Of a stretch of DNA of 64,000 nucleotides, positions 1 through 8,311 are shown one piece after another. The position numbers were made by a program, and so were the translations under genes. The DNA comes from Paenibacillus sp. BSR1-1. GTDB lineage: Bacteria > Bacillota > Bacilli > Bacillales > Cytobacillaceae. The notes below the pieces were generated by a model. The model was given only the letters and a program-made list of their open reading frames with translations. It had not been told where the DNA came from and searched no databases. The number at the start of each line of letters is the position of its first letter. Position 1 is the first letter of the stretch. The DNA lies in assembly GCF_030403775.1 (NCBI RefSeq), contig NZ_JAQMWQ010000017.1, forward strand, positions 60,204 through 124,203, written 5' to 3'.

Positions 1-494
1 TTTGAACCATAATTTTCATCTTCCCCCTGCATGACTGCCTGGTGCTGATGTGGATCAAATTCCTTGCCAACCGCTTCAATTGGTTCAAGACCTTCTTTTT
101 TCAAAGCATCTACCAAACTGCGGAATACCATGTCCATACCTTGCAAAAGAGACTTTGTTTGCTCATTTTCGGCTTCCACTTTCAATGCTCTTTCAAAATT
201 ATCTAAAGCAGGAAGTAAATCCGTAATTAATTTTTGTGCTCTATATTTTTCACTCGCTTCTAGATCGAGTCTAGTACGGCGACGGAAATTATCAAAATCT
301 GCTTGAAGACGAAGATAACGATTATCTGCTGCATCTAACTTTTCCTGAAGCATTTGAATTTCTTTAAGTTGTTCTTCAAGAGGGTTCACTGCTTCTTGTT
401 CAACATTTTCCTCTTCAGCAAAAACTGGTTCAGCCACTTCTTTTTCAGTAAGTTCAACTTCTTCATTTATGATATTGTTCTTTTCATTGGTCAA
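1..494 (-). CDS. grpE: GrpE nucleotide exchange factor (3' part cut by window edge)
   Basis: Co-chaperone that releases ADP from DnaK in the cytoplasm. The visible part (about 164 residues) has an acidic, Glu-rich N-terminus, then a long coiled-coil-like helix (around LQADFDNFRRRT, a typical GrpE signature) and the start of the C-terminal beta domain, cut at the window edge. The likely start is TTG at 494, preceded by a strong GGGAGGTGA ribosome binding site five or so bases upstream; an in-frame GTG lies inside that site and is less likely. It follows hrcA in the same direction, the usual hrcA-grpE-dnaK-dnaJ order, so it should share the CIRCE-controlled promoter. Confidence 0.95.
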   Translation of the reverse strand, partial: MTNEKNNIINEEVELTEKEVAEPVFAEEENVEQEAVNPLEEQLKEIQMLQEKLDAADNRYLRLQADFDNFRRRTRLDLEASEKYRAQKLITDLLPALDNFERALKVEAENEQTKSLLQGMDMVFRSLVDALKKEGLEPIEAVGKEFDPHQHQAVMQGEDENYGS

Positions 495-602
495 CTTACT
501 CACCTCCCTTAAAGAATTACTCGCAAGCTAAATTAAAATACATTTCCATAGTAAAGGGGGTGAAATAAACAGGCATTTCACCCTTACTCAATATTACCAG
601 TG

Positions 603-1637
603 CTAATTATTTTGATACAGCTTAGTTAAGACTTCAGTTAAATCATGGCTTAATAATTGGAGCAGACTGATGACTCGGGAATATTCCATTCTGGTAGGTC
701 CAAGAATCGCGATTGTTCCTAAATTTTCTGCACCAATAGAATAAGAAGCCGTAATTAAGCTGCAATTATCCATGGCACTCACATTATTTTCTTTGCCTAT
801 TTTCACATTGATTCCAGAGGAGTTTTTCCTTATTAAATTATAAATCCACTCTTCCTGATCAATCATCGTTAAAAGACTTCGAATTTTTGTAATATCATGG
901 AATTCTGGCTGACTTAACATATTGGTTTTTCCGCCAAAAAATAACTTTTCATTAATTGGCATTTTAAAGGTTTCACCAATGGTGTGCAGCATTAAATCAT
1001 AATTATGGATATGCTGCCTTAGAAGAACAGCTACCTCTTTATATATTTTATCGTTCAGATCTTCGAGAGAAACTCCTGCTAAACGATCATTCAATATATT
1101 CACCGTTTTTTCCAAATCACTAATATCTATAGACGGTGGTAATGAAAAGGAGCGGTTCTCAACATGCCCTGTATCCGTAACAAAAATAGCGACCGCTGTT
1201 TCTTTGTTTAACGGAATGATTTGTATCCTTTTTAACTTATTAATACTAACAGCCGGTCCTAAAACGATTGATGTATAATTAGTTAAATCCGATAAAATTT
1301 TAGCAGATCTTTGAATGATTTTTTCAAACTCAAAAATTTTCTCAGCAAAAATCGATTGAATGATTGAAATATCCTGCTGATTTAGAACCTGAGGCGAAAG
1401 CAAATGATCTACATAATAACGATAACCTTTTTCTGAAGGGACACGACCTGATGAGGTATGCGTCTTTTCAATAAACCCCATTTCTTCAAGGTCAGCCATT
1501 TCATTGCGAATCGTCGCTGAACTAAAGGAAATTTCCTCTTTTTTCGACAGACTTCTTGAGCCGACAGGTTGTGCAGATCGAATAAAGTCATCAACAATAA
1601 CCTGAAGAATTAACAATTGACGATCTGTTAACAACAT
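603..1637 (-). CDS. hrcA: Heat-inducible transcription repressor HrcA
   Basis: Repressor of class I heat-shock genes; it binds CIRCE operators and is kept active by GroEL. The 344 residues match the family length. The N-terminus (first 90 residues) is a winged helix-turn-helix with the family segment SSATIRNEMADLEEMGFIEKTH; the rest is the GAF-like/dimerisation part. ATG at 1637 follows AGAGGTGATGA. It is the first gene of the heat-shock operon, with a perfect CIRCE just upstream, so it is autoregulated; grpE follows about 108 bases downstream. Confidence 0.97.
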   Translation of the reverse strand: MLLTDRQLLILQVIVDDFIRSAQPVGSRSLSKKEEISFSSATIRNEMADLEEMGFIEKTHTSSGRVPSEKGYRYYVDHLLSPQVLNQQDISIIQSIFAEKIFEFEKIIQRSAKILSDLTNYTSIVLGPAVSINKLKRIQIIPLNKETAVAIFVTDTGHVENRSFSLPPSIDISDLEKTVNILNDRLAGVSLEDLNDKIYKEVAVLLRQHIHNYDLMLHTIGETFKMPINEKLFFGGKTNMLSQPEFHDITKIRSLLTMIDQEEWIYNLIRKNSSGINVKIGKENNVSAMDNCSLITASYSIGAENLGTIAILGPTRMEYSRVISLLQLLSHDLTEVLTKLYQNN

Positions 1638-1649
1638 TCATCACCTCTG

Positions 1650-1676
1650 TTAGCACTCCTTGTTACCGAGTGCTAA
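1650..1676 (-). promoter_or_regulatory. CIRCE operator
   Basis: Perfect inverted repeat TTAGCACTC, nine-base spacer, GAGTGCTAA, matching the CIRCE consensus with no mismatches. It lies between the predicted -10 and the hrcA start codon, the standard position for HrcA repression of hrcA-grpE-dnaK-dnaJ. No second CIRCE was seen in the window. Confidence 0.98.
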
Positions 1677-1688
1677 TTATATTAATAA

Positions 1689-1716
1689 ATTATCAAAAAA
1701 GGGGGGATGGTGTCAA
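1689..1716 (-). promoter_or_regulatory. Sigma-A-type promoter of the hrcA operon
   Basis: On the minus strand, TTGACA (1711-1716) is separated by 16 bases from GATAAT (1689-1694). CIRCE starts about a dozen bases downstream, so the operator would cover the initiation region. The -35 box nearly abuts the hemW stop codon. Confidence 0.8.
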
Positions 1717-1719
1717 TCA

Positions 1720-2865
1720 TTACACATCACATACTCCTAAAAAGGTTTGAAAAACTTCATTTCCTAAAAGACGCCCCTTTTTAGTTAAATATATATGATC
1801 ATTAGAGACTTCAATCCAATGTTTGGCAGCAAGCTCCTCAAGCTGATGTTTAAATATTTTTAAAGGATTTCGGTCAAATTTTCCGGTGAATTGAGAGATT
1901 GAAACTCCGGCTGTCTTACGCAGCCCCAGAAACATCTCCTCTTCCATTTGTTCCGAAATGTTTACTTGATTTTCCTCCAAAATAGGCATTTCACCTTTTG
2001 TTATGAGATCCCTATATCTTTTCAAGGGACCAACGTTTGAACGCCTTAGTCCATTTAGATAACTATGTGCTCCAGCTCCAAACCCATAGTACTGTTCATT
2101 ATTCCAATAGGTAAGATTGTGCCTGCTTTCATAGCCAGGCTTTGAAAAATTACTAATTTCATACTGGGAAAATCCGTGTTTTTCCATTTCTTCCATTAAC
2201 AATTCATACATTGCTGCTTCCGCATCTTCACCGGGGGTTGACAGACTACCTTTTTTCAATAAATTATAAAAAACCGTTTTTGGTTCAATAATTAGCGAAT
2301 AGGCGGAATAATGAGTAATATCGAGTGTGAAGGCCTCTATTAAAGATTCCTTAAAGTCTGCAATTGTTTGAGTTGGCAGGCTGAAAATAAGATCAATGCT
2401 GATATTCTCGAAGCCTACGGATTTTGCATTTTCAACCGATTGGTATACGTCTTTCGCTCGATGGACACGGCCAATTTTTTTTAACAATTCTTCATTAAAT
2501 GTTTGGACACCCAGACTGATTCGGTTTACACCTGCATCCTTTAATATTTGCAGTTTTTCTTTTGATAAATCTCCCGGATTCGCTTCAAAAGTAAACTCCA
2601 AATCTGTGCTTTGGGGTAATCGTTTATTGATGCTTTCACAAAATCGCTGCAGCTGCTGCTCATTTAGTGACGTTGGTGTGCCGCCGCCAACAAAAATGGT
2701 TTGCAGTTCATCTGTTGGAAACTTTTGTAGGGTCAAATCCATTTCGCGGTCCAGTGCCTGTAAGTATTCATCAACCGGCTGCCCCTTCAAAAACACTTTA
2801 TTAAAATCACAATAATGACAAATATGCTCACAGAAAGGGATATGAAGGTATGCTGCTTTAATCAA
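1720..2865 (-). CDS. hemW: Radical SAM heme chaperone HemW (YqeR/HemN-like)
   Basis: Radical SAM protein thought to insert heme into respiratory proteins; older annotations call it coproporphyrinogen III oxidase. The cluster motif CX3CX2C lies at residues 12-19 (CEHICHYC), and VGGGTPT is the SAM-binding glycine motif. The fourth cysteine typical of true HemN is absent after YCDF, which favours HemW. The best start is TTG at 2865, spaced from AGGAAGTG; a GTG three codons upstream overlaps that site. About 381 residues, typical. It sits between lepA and hrcA as in B. subtilis. Confidence 0.93.
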   Translation of the reverse strand: MIKAAYLHIPFCEHICHYCDFNKVFLKGQPVDEYLQALDREMDLTLQKFPTDELQTIFVGGGTPTSLNEQQLQRFCESINKRLPQSTDLEFTFEANPGDLSKEKLQILKDAGVNRISLGVQTFNEELLKKIGRVHRAKDVYQSVENAKSVGFENISIDLIFSLPTQTIADFKESLIEAFTLDITHYSAYSLIIEPKTVFYNLLKKGSLSTPGEDAEAAMYELLMEEMEKHGFSQYEISNFSKPGYESRHNLTYWNNEQYYGFGAGAHSYLNGLRRSNVGPLKRYRDLITKGEMPILEENQVNISEQMEEEMFLGLRKTAGVSISQFTGKFDRNPLKIFKHQLEELAAKHWIEVSNDHIYLTKKGRLLGNEVFQTFLGVCDV

Positions 2866-2934
2866 GTTTTTCACTTCCTAATAAAAAGAGGCAGGCTTCA
2901 CCATATTTGGCTAGTCCTTACCTCTCTTTCATGT

Positions 2935-4770
2935 TTATTTTTTTGAATTATTATCGTCCATTTTTAAGACGGCCATGAAGGCTTCCTGCGGTACTTCAAC
3001 AGAGCCAACTTGTTTCATCCGCTTCTTACCTTCTTTTTGCTTTTCCAACAGCTTCCGTTTACGAGAGATATCTCCCCCATAACATTTAGCCAATACGTTT
3101 TTCCGCATTGCTTTAATCGTTGAACGAGCAACAATTTTTTGGCCAATTGCAGCCTGAACAGGTACTTCAAATTGCTGCCTTGGAATTAATTCCTTTAGTT
3201 TTTCAACAATTACTTTTCCTCGTTCATAAGCAAAATCCTTATGCACAATGAAGCTTAAGGCATCTACTTTTTCATTATTTAACAATATATCCATTTTAAC
3301 CAGACTAGATGGTTTATAACCAATTAATTCATAGTCAAAAGATGCGTATCCCCTCGTGCCAGATTTCAATTGATCAAAGAAATCATAAACTATTTCTGCC
3401 AATGGAATTTCATAAATAATGCTTACGCGATTTTCACCTTGGTATTGCATATCAATAAAGATTCCGCGTTTTAATTGGCAAAGCTCCATAATCGCCCCTA
3501 CATATTCATTAGGAGCCATCATAGTTGCTTTTACATAAGGCTCTTCTACACGATCAATTTTCTGAGGATCCGGCAAATTAGACGGGTTATCTACCTTTAT
3601 TTCAGTGCCATCTGTCATGTGTACGTGATAAATAACACTTGGTGCCGTGGTAATTAAGTCTATTTTGAATTCGCGCTCAATCCGCTCTTGAATGATTTCC
3701 ATATGAAGAAGACCTAAGAAACCACAGCGGAAACCAAATCCAAGTGCTTGGGATGTTTCCGGTTCAAATTGAAGGGCGGAATCATTTAACTGAAGCTTTT
3801 CAAGGGCCTCACGAAGGTCATTAAATCTAGCTGTATCAATTGGATAAAGTCCGCAATACACCATTGGATTTAGTTTCCGGTAACCTGGAAGGGGTTCTGT
3901 CGTTCCATTTTTCGCATTCGTAATTGTATCACCAACACGAGTATCCCCGACATTTTTAATCGAAGCTGTTAAAAAGCCAACATCGCCAACGGTTAATTCA
4001 TCAAGTAACGTTGCTTTAGGAGTAAATACTCCCACCTCATTTACTTCGAATTCTTTACCAGTGGCCATCATTTTAATCTTATCGCCGACTTTTACTGATC
4101 CTTCAACGACACGGATATAGGCAACAACACCACGATATGCATCATATAATGAATCGAAAATGAGTGCCTTTAATGGTGCTTCAGGGTCTCCTGTTGGAGC
4201 CGGAACTGTCTTTACTACTTGTTCAAGGATATCTTCAATACCAATTCCTGCTTTAGCAGATGCTAAAACTGCTTCAGAGGCATCTAAGCCAATTACTTCT
4301 TCAATTTCATTTCGAACCCTTTCAGGTTCTGCACTTGGAAGGTCTATTTTATTTATAACAGGTAGAATTTCAAGGTTGTTATCGAGGGCAAGGTAAACGT
4401 TCGCTAGTGTCTGTGCTTCTATTCCTTGTGCTGCATCTACGACTAAAATCGCCCCTTCGCAGGCAGCAAGGCTCCTTGATACCTCATACGTAAAATCGAC
4501 GTGTCCCGGTGTATCAATTAAATGGAAAATATATTCTTCTCCATCTTTTGCTTTATATTTAAGCTGGACGGCATTTAACTTAATCGTAATGCCTCGTTCT
4601 CGTTCAAGATCCATTGAATCGAGCAGCTGGTCTTTCATTTCACGTGATGAAAGAGCATTGGTTTTCTCTAAAATCCGATCTGCCAATGTTGATTTACCAT
4701 GGTCAATATGGGCAATAATCGAAAAGTTTCTAATCTTTGATTGTCGTTTGAGTTTTTCTTCTTTGTTCAT
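2935..4770 (-). CDS. lepA: Elongation factor 4 (LepA)
   Basis: Translational GTPase that acts on stalled or back-translocated ribosomes. G1 (AHIDHGKST), G3 (DTPGHVDF) and G4 (NKID) motifs lie in the first 130 residues, followed by domain II, the EF-G-like III and V domains and the LepA-specific C-terminal domain ending in a basic region (RKRKLLEKQKEGKKRMK). The start is ATG at 4770 after AGGAGTG; the GTG three codons earlier is inside the ribosome binding site. 611 residues, full length. Downstream of yqxA and upstream of hemW, all on the same strand. Confidence 0.97.
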   Translation of the reverse strand: MNKEEKLKRQSKIRNFSIIAHIDHGKSTLADRILEKTNALSSREMKDQLLDSMDLERERGITIKLNAVQLKYKAKDGEEYIFHLIDTPGHVDFTYEVSRSLAACEGAILVVDAAQGIEAQTLANVYLALDNNLEILPVINKIDLPSAEPERVRNEIEEVIGLDASEAVLASAKAGIGIEDILEQVVKTVPAPTGDPEAPLKALIFDSLYDAYRGVVAYIRVVEGSVKVGDKIKMMATGKEFEVNEVGVFTPKATLLDELTVGDVGFLTASIKNVGDTRVGDTITNAKNGTTEPLPGYRKLNPMVYCGLYPIDTARFNDLREALEKLQLNDSALQFEPETSQALGFGFRCGFLGLLHMEIIQERIEREFKIDLITTAPSVIYHVHMTDGTEIKVDNPSNLPDPQKIDRVEEPYVKATMMAPNEYVGAIMELCQLKRGIFIDMQYQGENRVSIIYEIPLAEIVYDFFDQLKSGTRGYASFDYELIGYKPSSLVKMDILLNNEKVDALSFIVHKDFAYERGKVIVEKLKELIPRQQFEVPVQAAIGQKIVARSTIKAMRKNVLAKCYGGDISRKRKLLEKQKEGKKRMKQVGSVEVPQEAFMAVLKMDDNNSKK

Positions 4771-4845
4771 GTCGTTCACTCCTACTATACTCGCACATGT
4801 ACACTATTTTTGATTATATCAGCAGGGGAAATAAGATTCAATTAA

Positions 4846-4983
4846 ATTCGAAAAGCGGAAGCGCCTTGTTCAGGGGCGACAAGCATAAGACGAGCCGGCG
4901 GGAAGGTTGTTCTTTAACCTTCTCGCCGGATTGGCTTATGACCTCGAGCCCCTAGGCGCTGGAGCTAGACATTCGAAAAGCGG
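4846..4983. repeat. MITE-like intergenic repeat, long copy
   Basis: About 125 bp between lepA and yqxA, bounded by a direct repeat of 13 bases (ATTCGAAAAGCGG at 4846-4858 and 4971-4983). Inside are nested inverted repeats: an outer GCGCC...GGCGC pair, a CATAAG...CTTATG pair, and a strong inner pair CCGGCGGGAAGGTT / AACCTTCTCGCCGG. The ends (AAAAGCGGAAGCGCC and GGCGCTGGAGCT) recur in a short copy at 41158-41199. It has no coding capacity and looks like a small non-autonomous element or structured repeat. Confidence 0.8.
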
Positions 4984-5002
4984 CCTAATTAATGGCCGCT
5001 TT
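4976..5002 (-). terminator. Terminator downstream of yqxA
   Basis: Inverted repeat AAAGCGGCC / GGCCGCTTT with an AT-rich loop, followed on the minus strand by a short T run. It overlaps one flank of the interspersed repeat, so the AAAAGCGG motif is shared by both. Confidence 0.7.
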
Positions 5003-5009
5003 CCTTTTA

Positions 5010-5336
5010 TTATTCAGTAATTTTCTTGATCAGTTTTCCAGAGGCACCTGAGAGCCCGTCCGATAATTTCTTTCCCATTGAGGAAAAAAAATTAAAAGCG
5101 CTTATTTCTTCTAGCTTCTTCTTTTTTGCTTCTATATCATGACTGGAAATATCCTTCCCAAGAAAGGTTGCATTTAAGTCTTTGTCCGTTTCATTAATAG
5201 AAACAGCATTTTGAAAATTCGGATCATCATAGCCTTTCATTTTATGAATTCCATCATTAGCCAATTGCATTCCTGCTAAAACGGAGATAAACATAAGCGC
5301 TGCAACTCCTAAGCTTTTTAGCATGAACATCTTCAT
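5010..5336 (-). CDS. yqxA: YqxA family protein (DUF3679)
   Basis: 108 residues of unknown biochemical function. One N-terminal hydrophobic segment (residues 4-24) suggests a membrane anchor or uncleaved signal; the rest is charged and would be extracytoplasmic. ATG at 5336 follows GGGAG. It lies 17 bases after spoIIP, and the gpr-spoIIP-yqxA-lepA order is conserved with B. subtilis, which suggests mother-cell sporulation expression as a spoIIP partner gene. Function not known. Confidence 0.85.
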   Translation of the reverse strand: MKMFMLKSLGVAALMFISVLAGMQLANDGIHKMKGYDDPNFQNAVSINETDKDLNATFLGKDISSHDIEAKKKKLEEISAFNFFSSMGKKLSDGLSGASGKLIKKITE

Positions 5337-5353
5337 AAGAATGCTCCCTACTT

Positions 5354-6550
5354 CTATTGTTTATTCGTTGATTGTTCAACATCCTGATTAACCTTTTCGG
5401 CCTGCCAGAAATATTCACTAAACACATCGGCCAGTGCATCGGCAGAACGATTTAATTCATCGAATGTATTATCTACACCGCCAAATTCGATTAAGATCGC
5501 ATTATCTGAAAGGTTTTGATTATATACAGCATTTCCACCCATCTTCACGATCACACCCCTGCTCAAACCCTTATATTTTTTTTCCAAAAGGTTATGGAGT
5601 TCAGTTGCTAACTTTTCATTTTTTTCATGATTCGCATTTTTGCCGCCAATAATAAATGCAAGCTTTGCGTAGGACTTTCCATTAATGGTAACTGTTGTTT
5701 GAGGTTTTCGTTTAGAATCTCGATGAATATCAATAAAATAATGTAAATCACGATCTGTCGCCATTGCCGTTTGTACAATTGAGCGTGATTCTTGGTAAGA
5801 ATTCACATAATTTAAGCCTTTTTTATTTAAGTTCGCCTGTACATCTGTCTTATCTAAAAAGGTCCCAATTCCTCTATCCTCTAAACTTGTTTTTAGATGA
5901 TCGCCAATTTTTGTCACGTTAATTTGCGAATGATAGGCTAAATCCGGGTTGGTGACACCCTTAAGATATGGTAAATAGGATTCCCGGTTATGTGTGAAGT
6001 AAAGGTATACTACTTTTCGATCTCCTGTTGTCTGCCCAGGTGTTTGACGAGGACTCTCATCATCCGGCTTGTCCAGACCCTCTACATTTTGCAAGGCAGC
6101 CTCACGTTCCGCTTTCATAATATCGATTGGCGGTGAGGATTCTATTGGCATATTGGTGTAATTCGTTCCCTCGCCAGCCACGACAATTTGTCCATCAAAT
6201 TGAAAAAATCCAGGTAATTCTCGGCCAAGCAAGCTTCGTGGATCATTCAAATTAATATTGCTTGACAGCTTAAATACTAAATTGGTTAATTTAGGGGCAG
6301 TTGTCCAATTGTTATCTACCTTTAAAAAATGATGATTTTCCCAACCCATCAATTGATACAGCAGTTCACCGTTCACCTTCATGGTCGCTTGGTTAACGGA
6401 AGTCGACATTAATCGATATTGTGGTTTTAACGAGGTTAACAACCCACTTATAGAGAAAATCAATAGCAAAAACACAAAAAGTCCAGCACCGGCTTTCAAT
6501 AGACTTGTCCCTTGCACCATTACAAACGTTCCTGAAGATTTAGATTTCAT
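5354..6550 (-). CDS. spoIIP: Stage II sporulation protein P
   Basis: Peptidoglycan amidase/endopeptidase of the SpoIID-SpoIIM-SpoIIP complex that thins septal peptidoglycan and drives forespore engulfment. Residues about 20-40 form a membrane anchor; a variable linker rich in Pro/Thr/Asp follows; the C-terminal SpoIIP domain carries the zinc-ligand-like motifs YFTHNRES and DIHRDSK. ATG at 6550 follows GAGGTGG; upstream in-frame codons lack a ribosome site. 398 residues, full length. Downstream of gpr, with a gap of 117 bases that may hold its own promoter. Confidence 0.95.
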   Translation of the reverse strand: MKSKSSGTFVMVQGTSLLKAGAGLFVFLLLIFSISGLLTSLKPQYRLMSTSVNQATMKVNGELLYQLMGWENHHFLKVDNNWTTAPKLTNLVFKLSSNINLNDPRSLLGRELPGFFQFDGQIVVAGEGTNYTNMPIESSPPIDIMKAEREAALQNVEGLDKPDDESPRQTPGQTTGDRKVVYLYFTHNRESYLPYLKGVTNPDLAYHSQINVTKIGDHLKTSLEDRGIGTFLDKTDVQANLNKKGLNYVNSYQESRSIVQTAMATDRDLHYFIDIHRDSKRKPQTTVTINGKSYAKLAFIIGGKNANHEKNEKLATELHNLLEKKYKGLSRGVIVKMGGNAVYNQNLSDNAILIEFGGVDNTFDELNRSADALADVFSEYFWQAEKVNQDVEQSTNKQ

Positions 6551-6667
6551 GGTTCCACCTCGCAAAACGGATTCTAGTAAATCCTATGACATTGCTAGAG
6601 TTGGTAGAACCACATTTTTAAAAATAAGAGATTTCATCGAGGGGCCAAATTGGCCCCTAAATATATG

Positions 6668-7792
6668 CTATCTCGTATAGTATCCAGCATTCTCCTGATC
6701 AACCGCGCTGTGGAGCGAGGAATTCAATCCACTGGCAATTAAATTAGCCATATCTTCAATAAAAACATCGACTTCCTTAGGTGTAACCATTAAATTATGG
6801 CCAAGCGGGGACAAAACTTCATAAATTAACTTTCTTTTCTCCTCATCAGGGAGTGTCCCAATCATTCCAAGAAAGGTTTTCCGATGCTTTTCTTCAGGCA
6901 TATCTTCTTCTGTCAATTTGCGTCGTTCTCCAAAGCTCATTCCTGCAGGAGCAAGTGCACGTGATGGACGATTTCCTTCCCTCATCTCTTTACCAAAATG
7001 TTTTAGGATGAAGTCAATCGTGTCACTTGTAATGGAAACTGCATCCACCACTGTGGGCACACCTATGGCGATTACAGGAATTCCTAATGTTTCTTTACTT
7101 AATTCCTTTCGTTTGTTTCCAACCCCTGAACCAGGATGTATGCCTGTATCGGAAATTTGAATGGTAGAATTAACCCTTTCGATTGAACGCGATGCCAAGG
7201 CATCAATCGCAATCACGAAATCAGGCTTTGTTTTTTCTACCACCCCAAAAATAATATCGCTCGTTTCAATTCCTGTTAACCCCATTACACCAGGTGAGAG
7301 AGCGCTGACAGAGCGATATCCTTCCTCCACATTTTCCGGCTGGAGTTGAAAAAGGTGACGTGTAACCAGGAGATTTTCACAAACCATGGGTCCCAGCGCA
7401 TCTGGCGTTACATTCCAGTTTCCCAGCCCAACGACAAGACAGGAATCCGTTTTTTTAATTCCTGAACCTTCTATAAAATGAGAGAATTCTTTGGCAAAAA
7501 TCTCCTCAACCTTTTGCTGCACCTCTGTGTTTTGCTGGCGAATCCCTTGAACTTCCAACGTTAAATACCTGCCAGCTTTTTTTCCAAGCTGCTCTTCACC
7601 TTGTTTTGTAACTTCTACTAATGAGATTTTTATATCATCAACATCTTTTTCTTTGATGATGACGCCTTCAATTTGAGAAAGATTTTCCTCCTGCTGTACA
7701 GATCCACCTCTGCCAGCAAGCACCATTTCCCTTGCTTCAATCGCTAAATCTGTTCGAACAGAATACTGACTTAAGTCGATAGACTCACCCAT
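6668..7792 (-). CDS. gpr: Germination protease Gpr
   Basis: Family A25 protease that degrades small acid-soluble spore proteins at germination. It is made in the forespore as an inactive zymogen that autoprocesses. The 374 residues match the family, with the conserved blocks VGLGNWNVTPDALGP, AIDALASRSIERVN and DTGIHPGSGVGNKR. ATG at 7792 is spaced six to seven bases from GGAGGG; the codons upstream lie within that site. It heads the gpr-spoIIP-yqxA group and is divergent from rpsT. A forespore sigma promoter is expected upstream but I could not identify one convincingly. Confidence 0.96.
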   Translation of the reverse strand: MGESIDLSQYSVRTDLAIEAREMVLAGRGGSVQQEENLSQIEGVIIKEKDVDDIKISLVEVTKQGEEQLGKKAGRYLTLEVQGIRQQNTEVQQKVEEIFAKEFSHFIEGSGIKKTDSCLVVGLGNWNVTPDALGPMVCENLLVTRHLFQLQPENVEEGYRSVSALSPGVMGLTGIETSDIIFGVVEKTKPDFVIAIDALASRSIERVNSTIQISDTGIHPGSGVGNKRKELSKETLGIPVIAIGVPTVVDAVSITSDTIDFILKHFGKEMREGNRPSRALAPAGMSFGERRKLTEEDMPEEKHRKTFLGMIGTLPDEEKRKLIYEVLSPLGHNLMVTPKEVDVFIEDMANLIASGLNSSLHSAVDQENAGYYTR

Positions 7793-8010
7793 TTTAAATC
7801 CCTCCAATCAAAAAATTTCCTTAAATATAGAAACTATTTCCTATTTTTACCCCTTTTCGATAAAAACATGCAGGGTAAACTAAGTAACAAAGTAATTTCT
7901 ATATTGCAATATAGGGTCCCATTTGATAAAATATCTCTTGTTGCGAATTATTAATAATGAATGTTAAGTCGAGTTCATATAGTCTCGATTCTTTGTAGGA
8001 GGTGAAAGTA

Positions 8011-8271
8011 ATGCCTAACATTAAATCTGCTATTAAGCGTGTAAAAACAAGCGAAGCTCGTAATGCTCAAAATACAACTGCTAAATCTGCAATGCGTACT
8101 GCTGTTAAGAAAGCAGAAGCTGCTATTTCAACTAACGATGCAGCTGCTGCAAAAGAAACATTAGTAACTGCTGCTAGTAAATTAGACAAGGCTGCTGCAA
8201 AAGGTCTTATCCATAAGAATGCTGCTGCTCGTAAAAAATCTCGTCTAATGAAAAAAGCTAACTCTCTATAA
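8011..8271 (+). CDS. rpsT: 30S ribosomal protein S20
   Basis: 86-residue, Lys/Ala-rich helical protein that binds 16S rRNA; its sequence (MPNIKSAIKRVKTSE...) is clearly S20. The start is ATG at 8011, seven bases after AGGAGGTG; an in-frame GTG lies inside that site. It is monocistronic: it is divergent from gpr and followed at once by a strong terminator. The leader at 7970-7992 contains a small inverted repeat (TCGAG...CTCGA) of unknown role. Confidence 0.98.
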   Translation: MPNIKSAIKRVKTSEARNAQNTTAKSAMRTAVKKAEAAISTNDAAAAKETLVTAASKLDKAAAKGLIHKNAAARKKSRLMKKANSL

Positions 8272-8272
8272 T

Positions 8273-8311
8273 AAAAAAAACGATTCCTTATTTAAAGGAA
8301 TCGTTTTTTTT
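8273..8311. terminator. Bidirectional terminator between rpsT and holA
   Basis: AAAAAAAACGATTCCTT, a short ATTT loop, and AAGGAATCGTTTTTTTT form a long A/T-flanked hairpin. It can terminate rpsT on the plus strand and holA on the minus strand. Confidence 0.95.

Noticed and set aside
64..306. 80-codon plus-strand open frame at the window start
   Set aside because: Antisense to grpE, low-complexity Ser/Lys composition, no ribosome site.
2881..2934. Terminator between lepA and hemW
   Set aside because: Only a five-base AGAGG/CCTCT pairing with mismatches was seen; not enough to support a terminator.
7793..7880. Sigma-G promoter of gpr
   Set aside because: A GCATG and an A-rich -10 candidate can be paired on the minus strand, but the match to the consensus is too weak to annotate.
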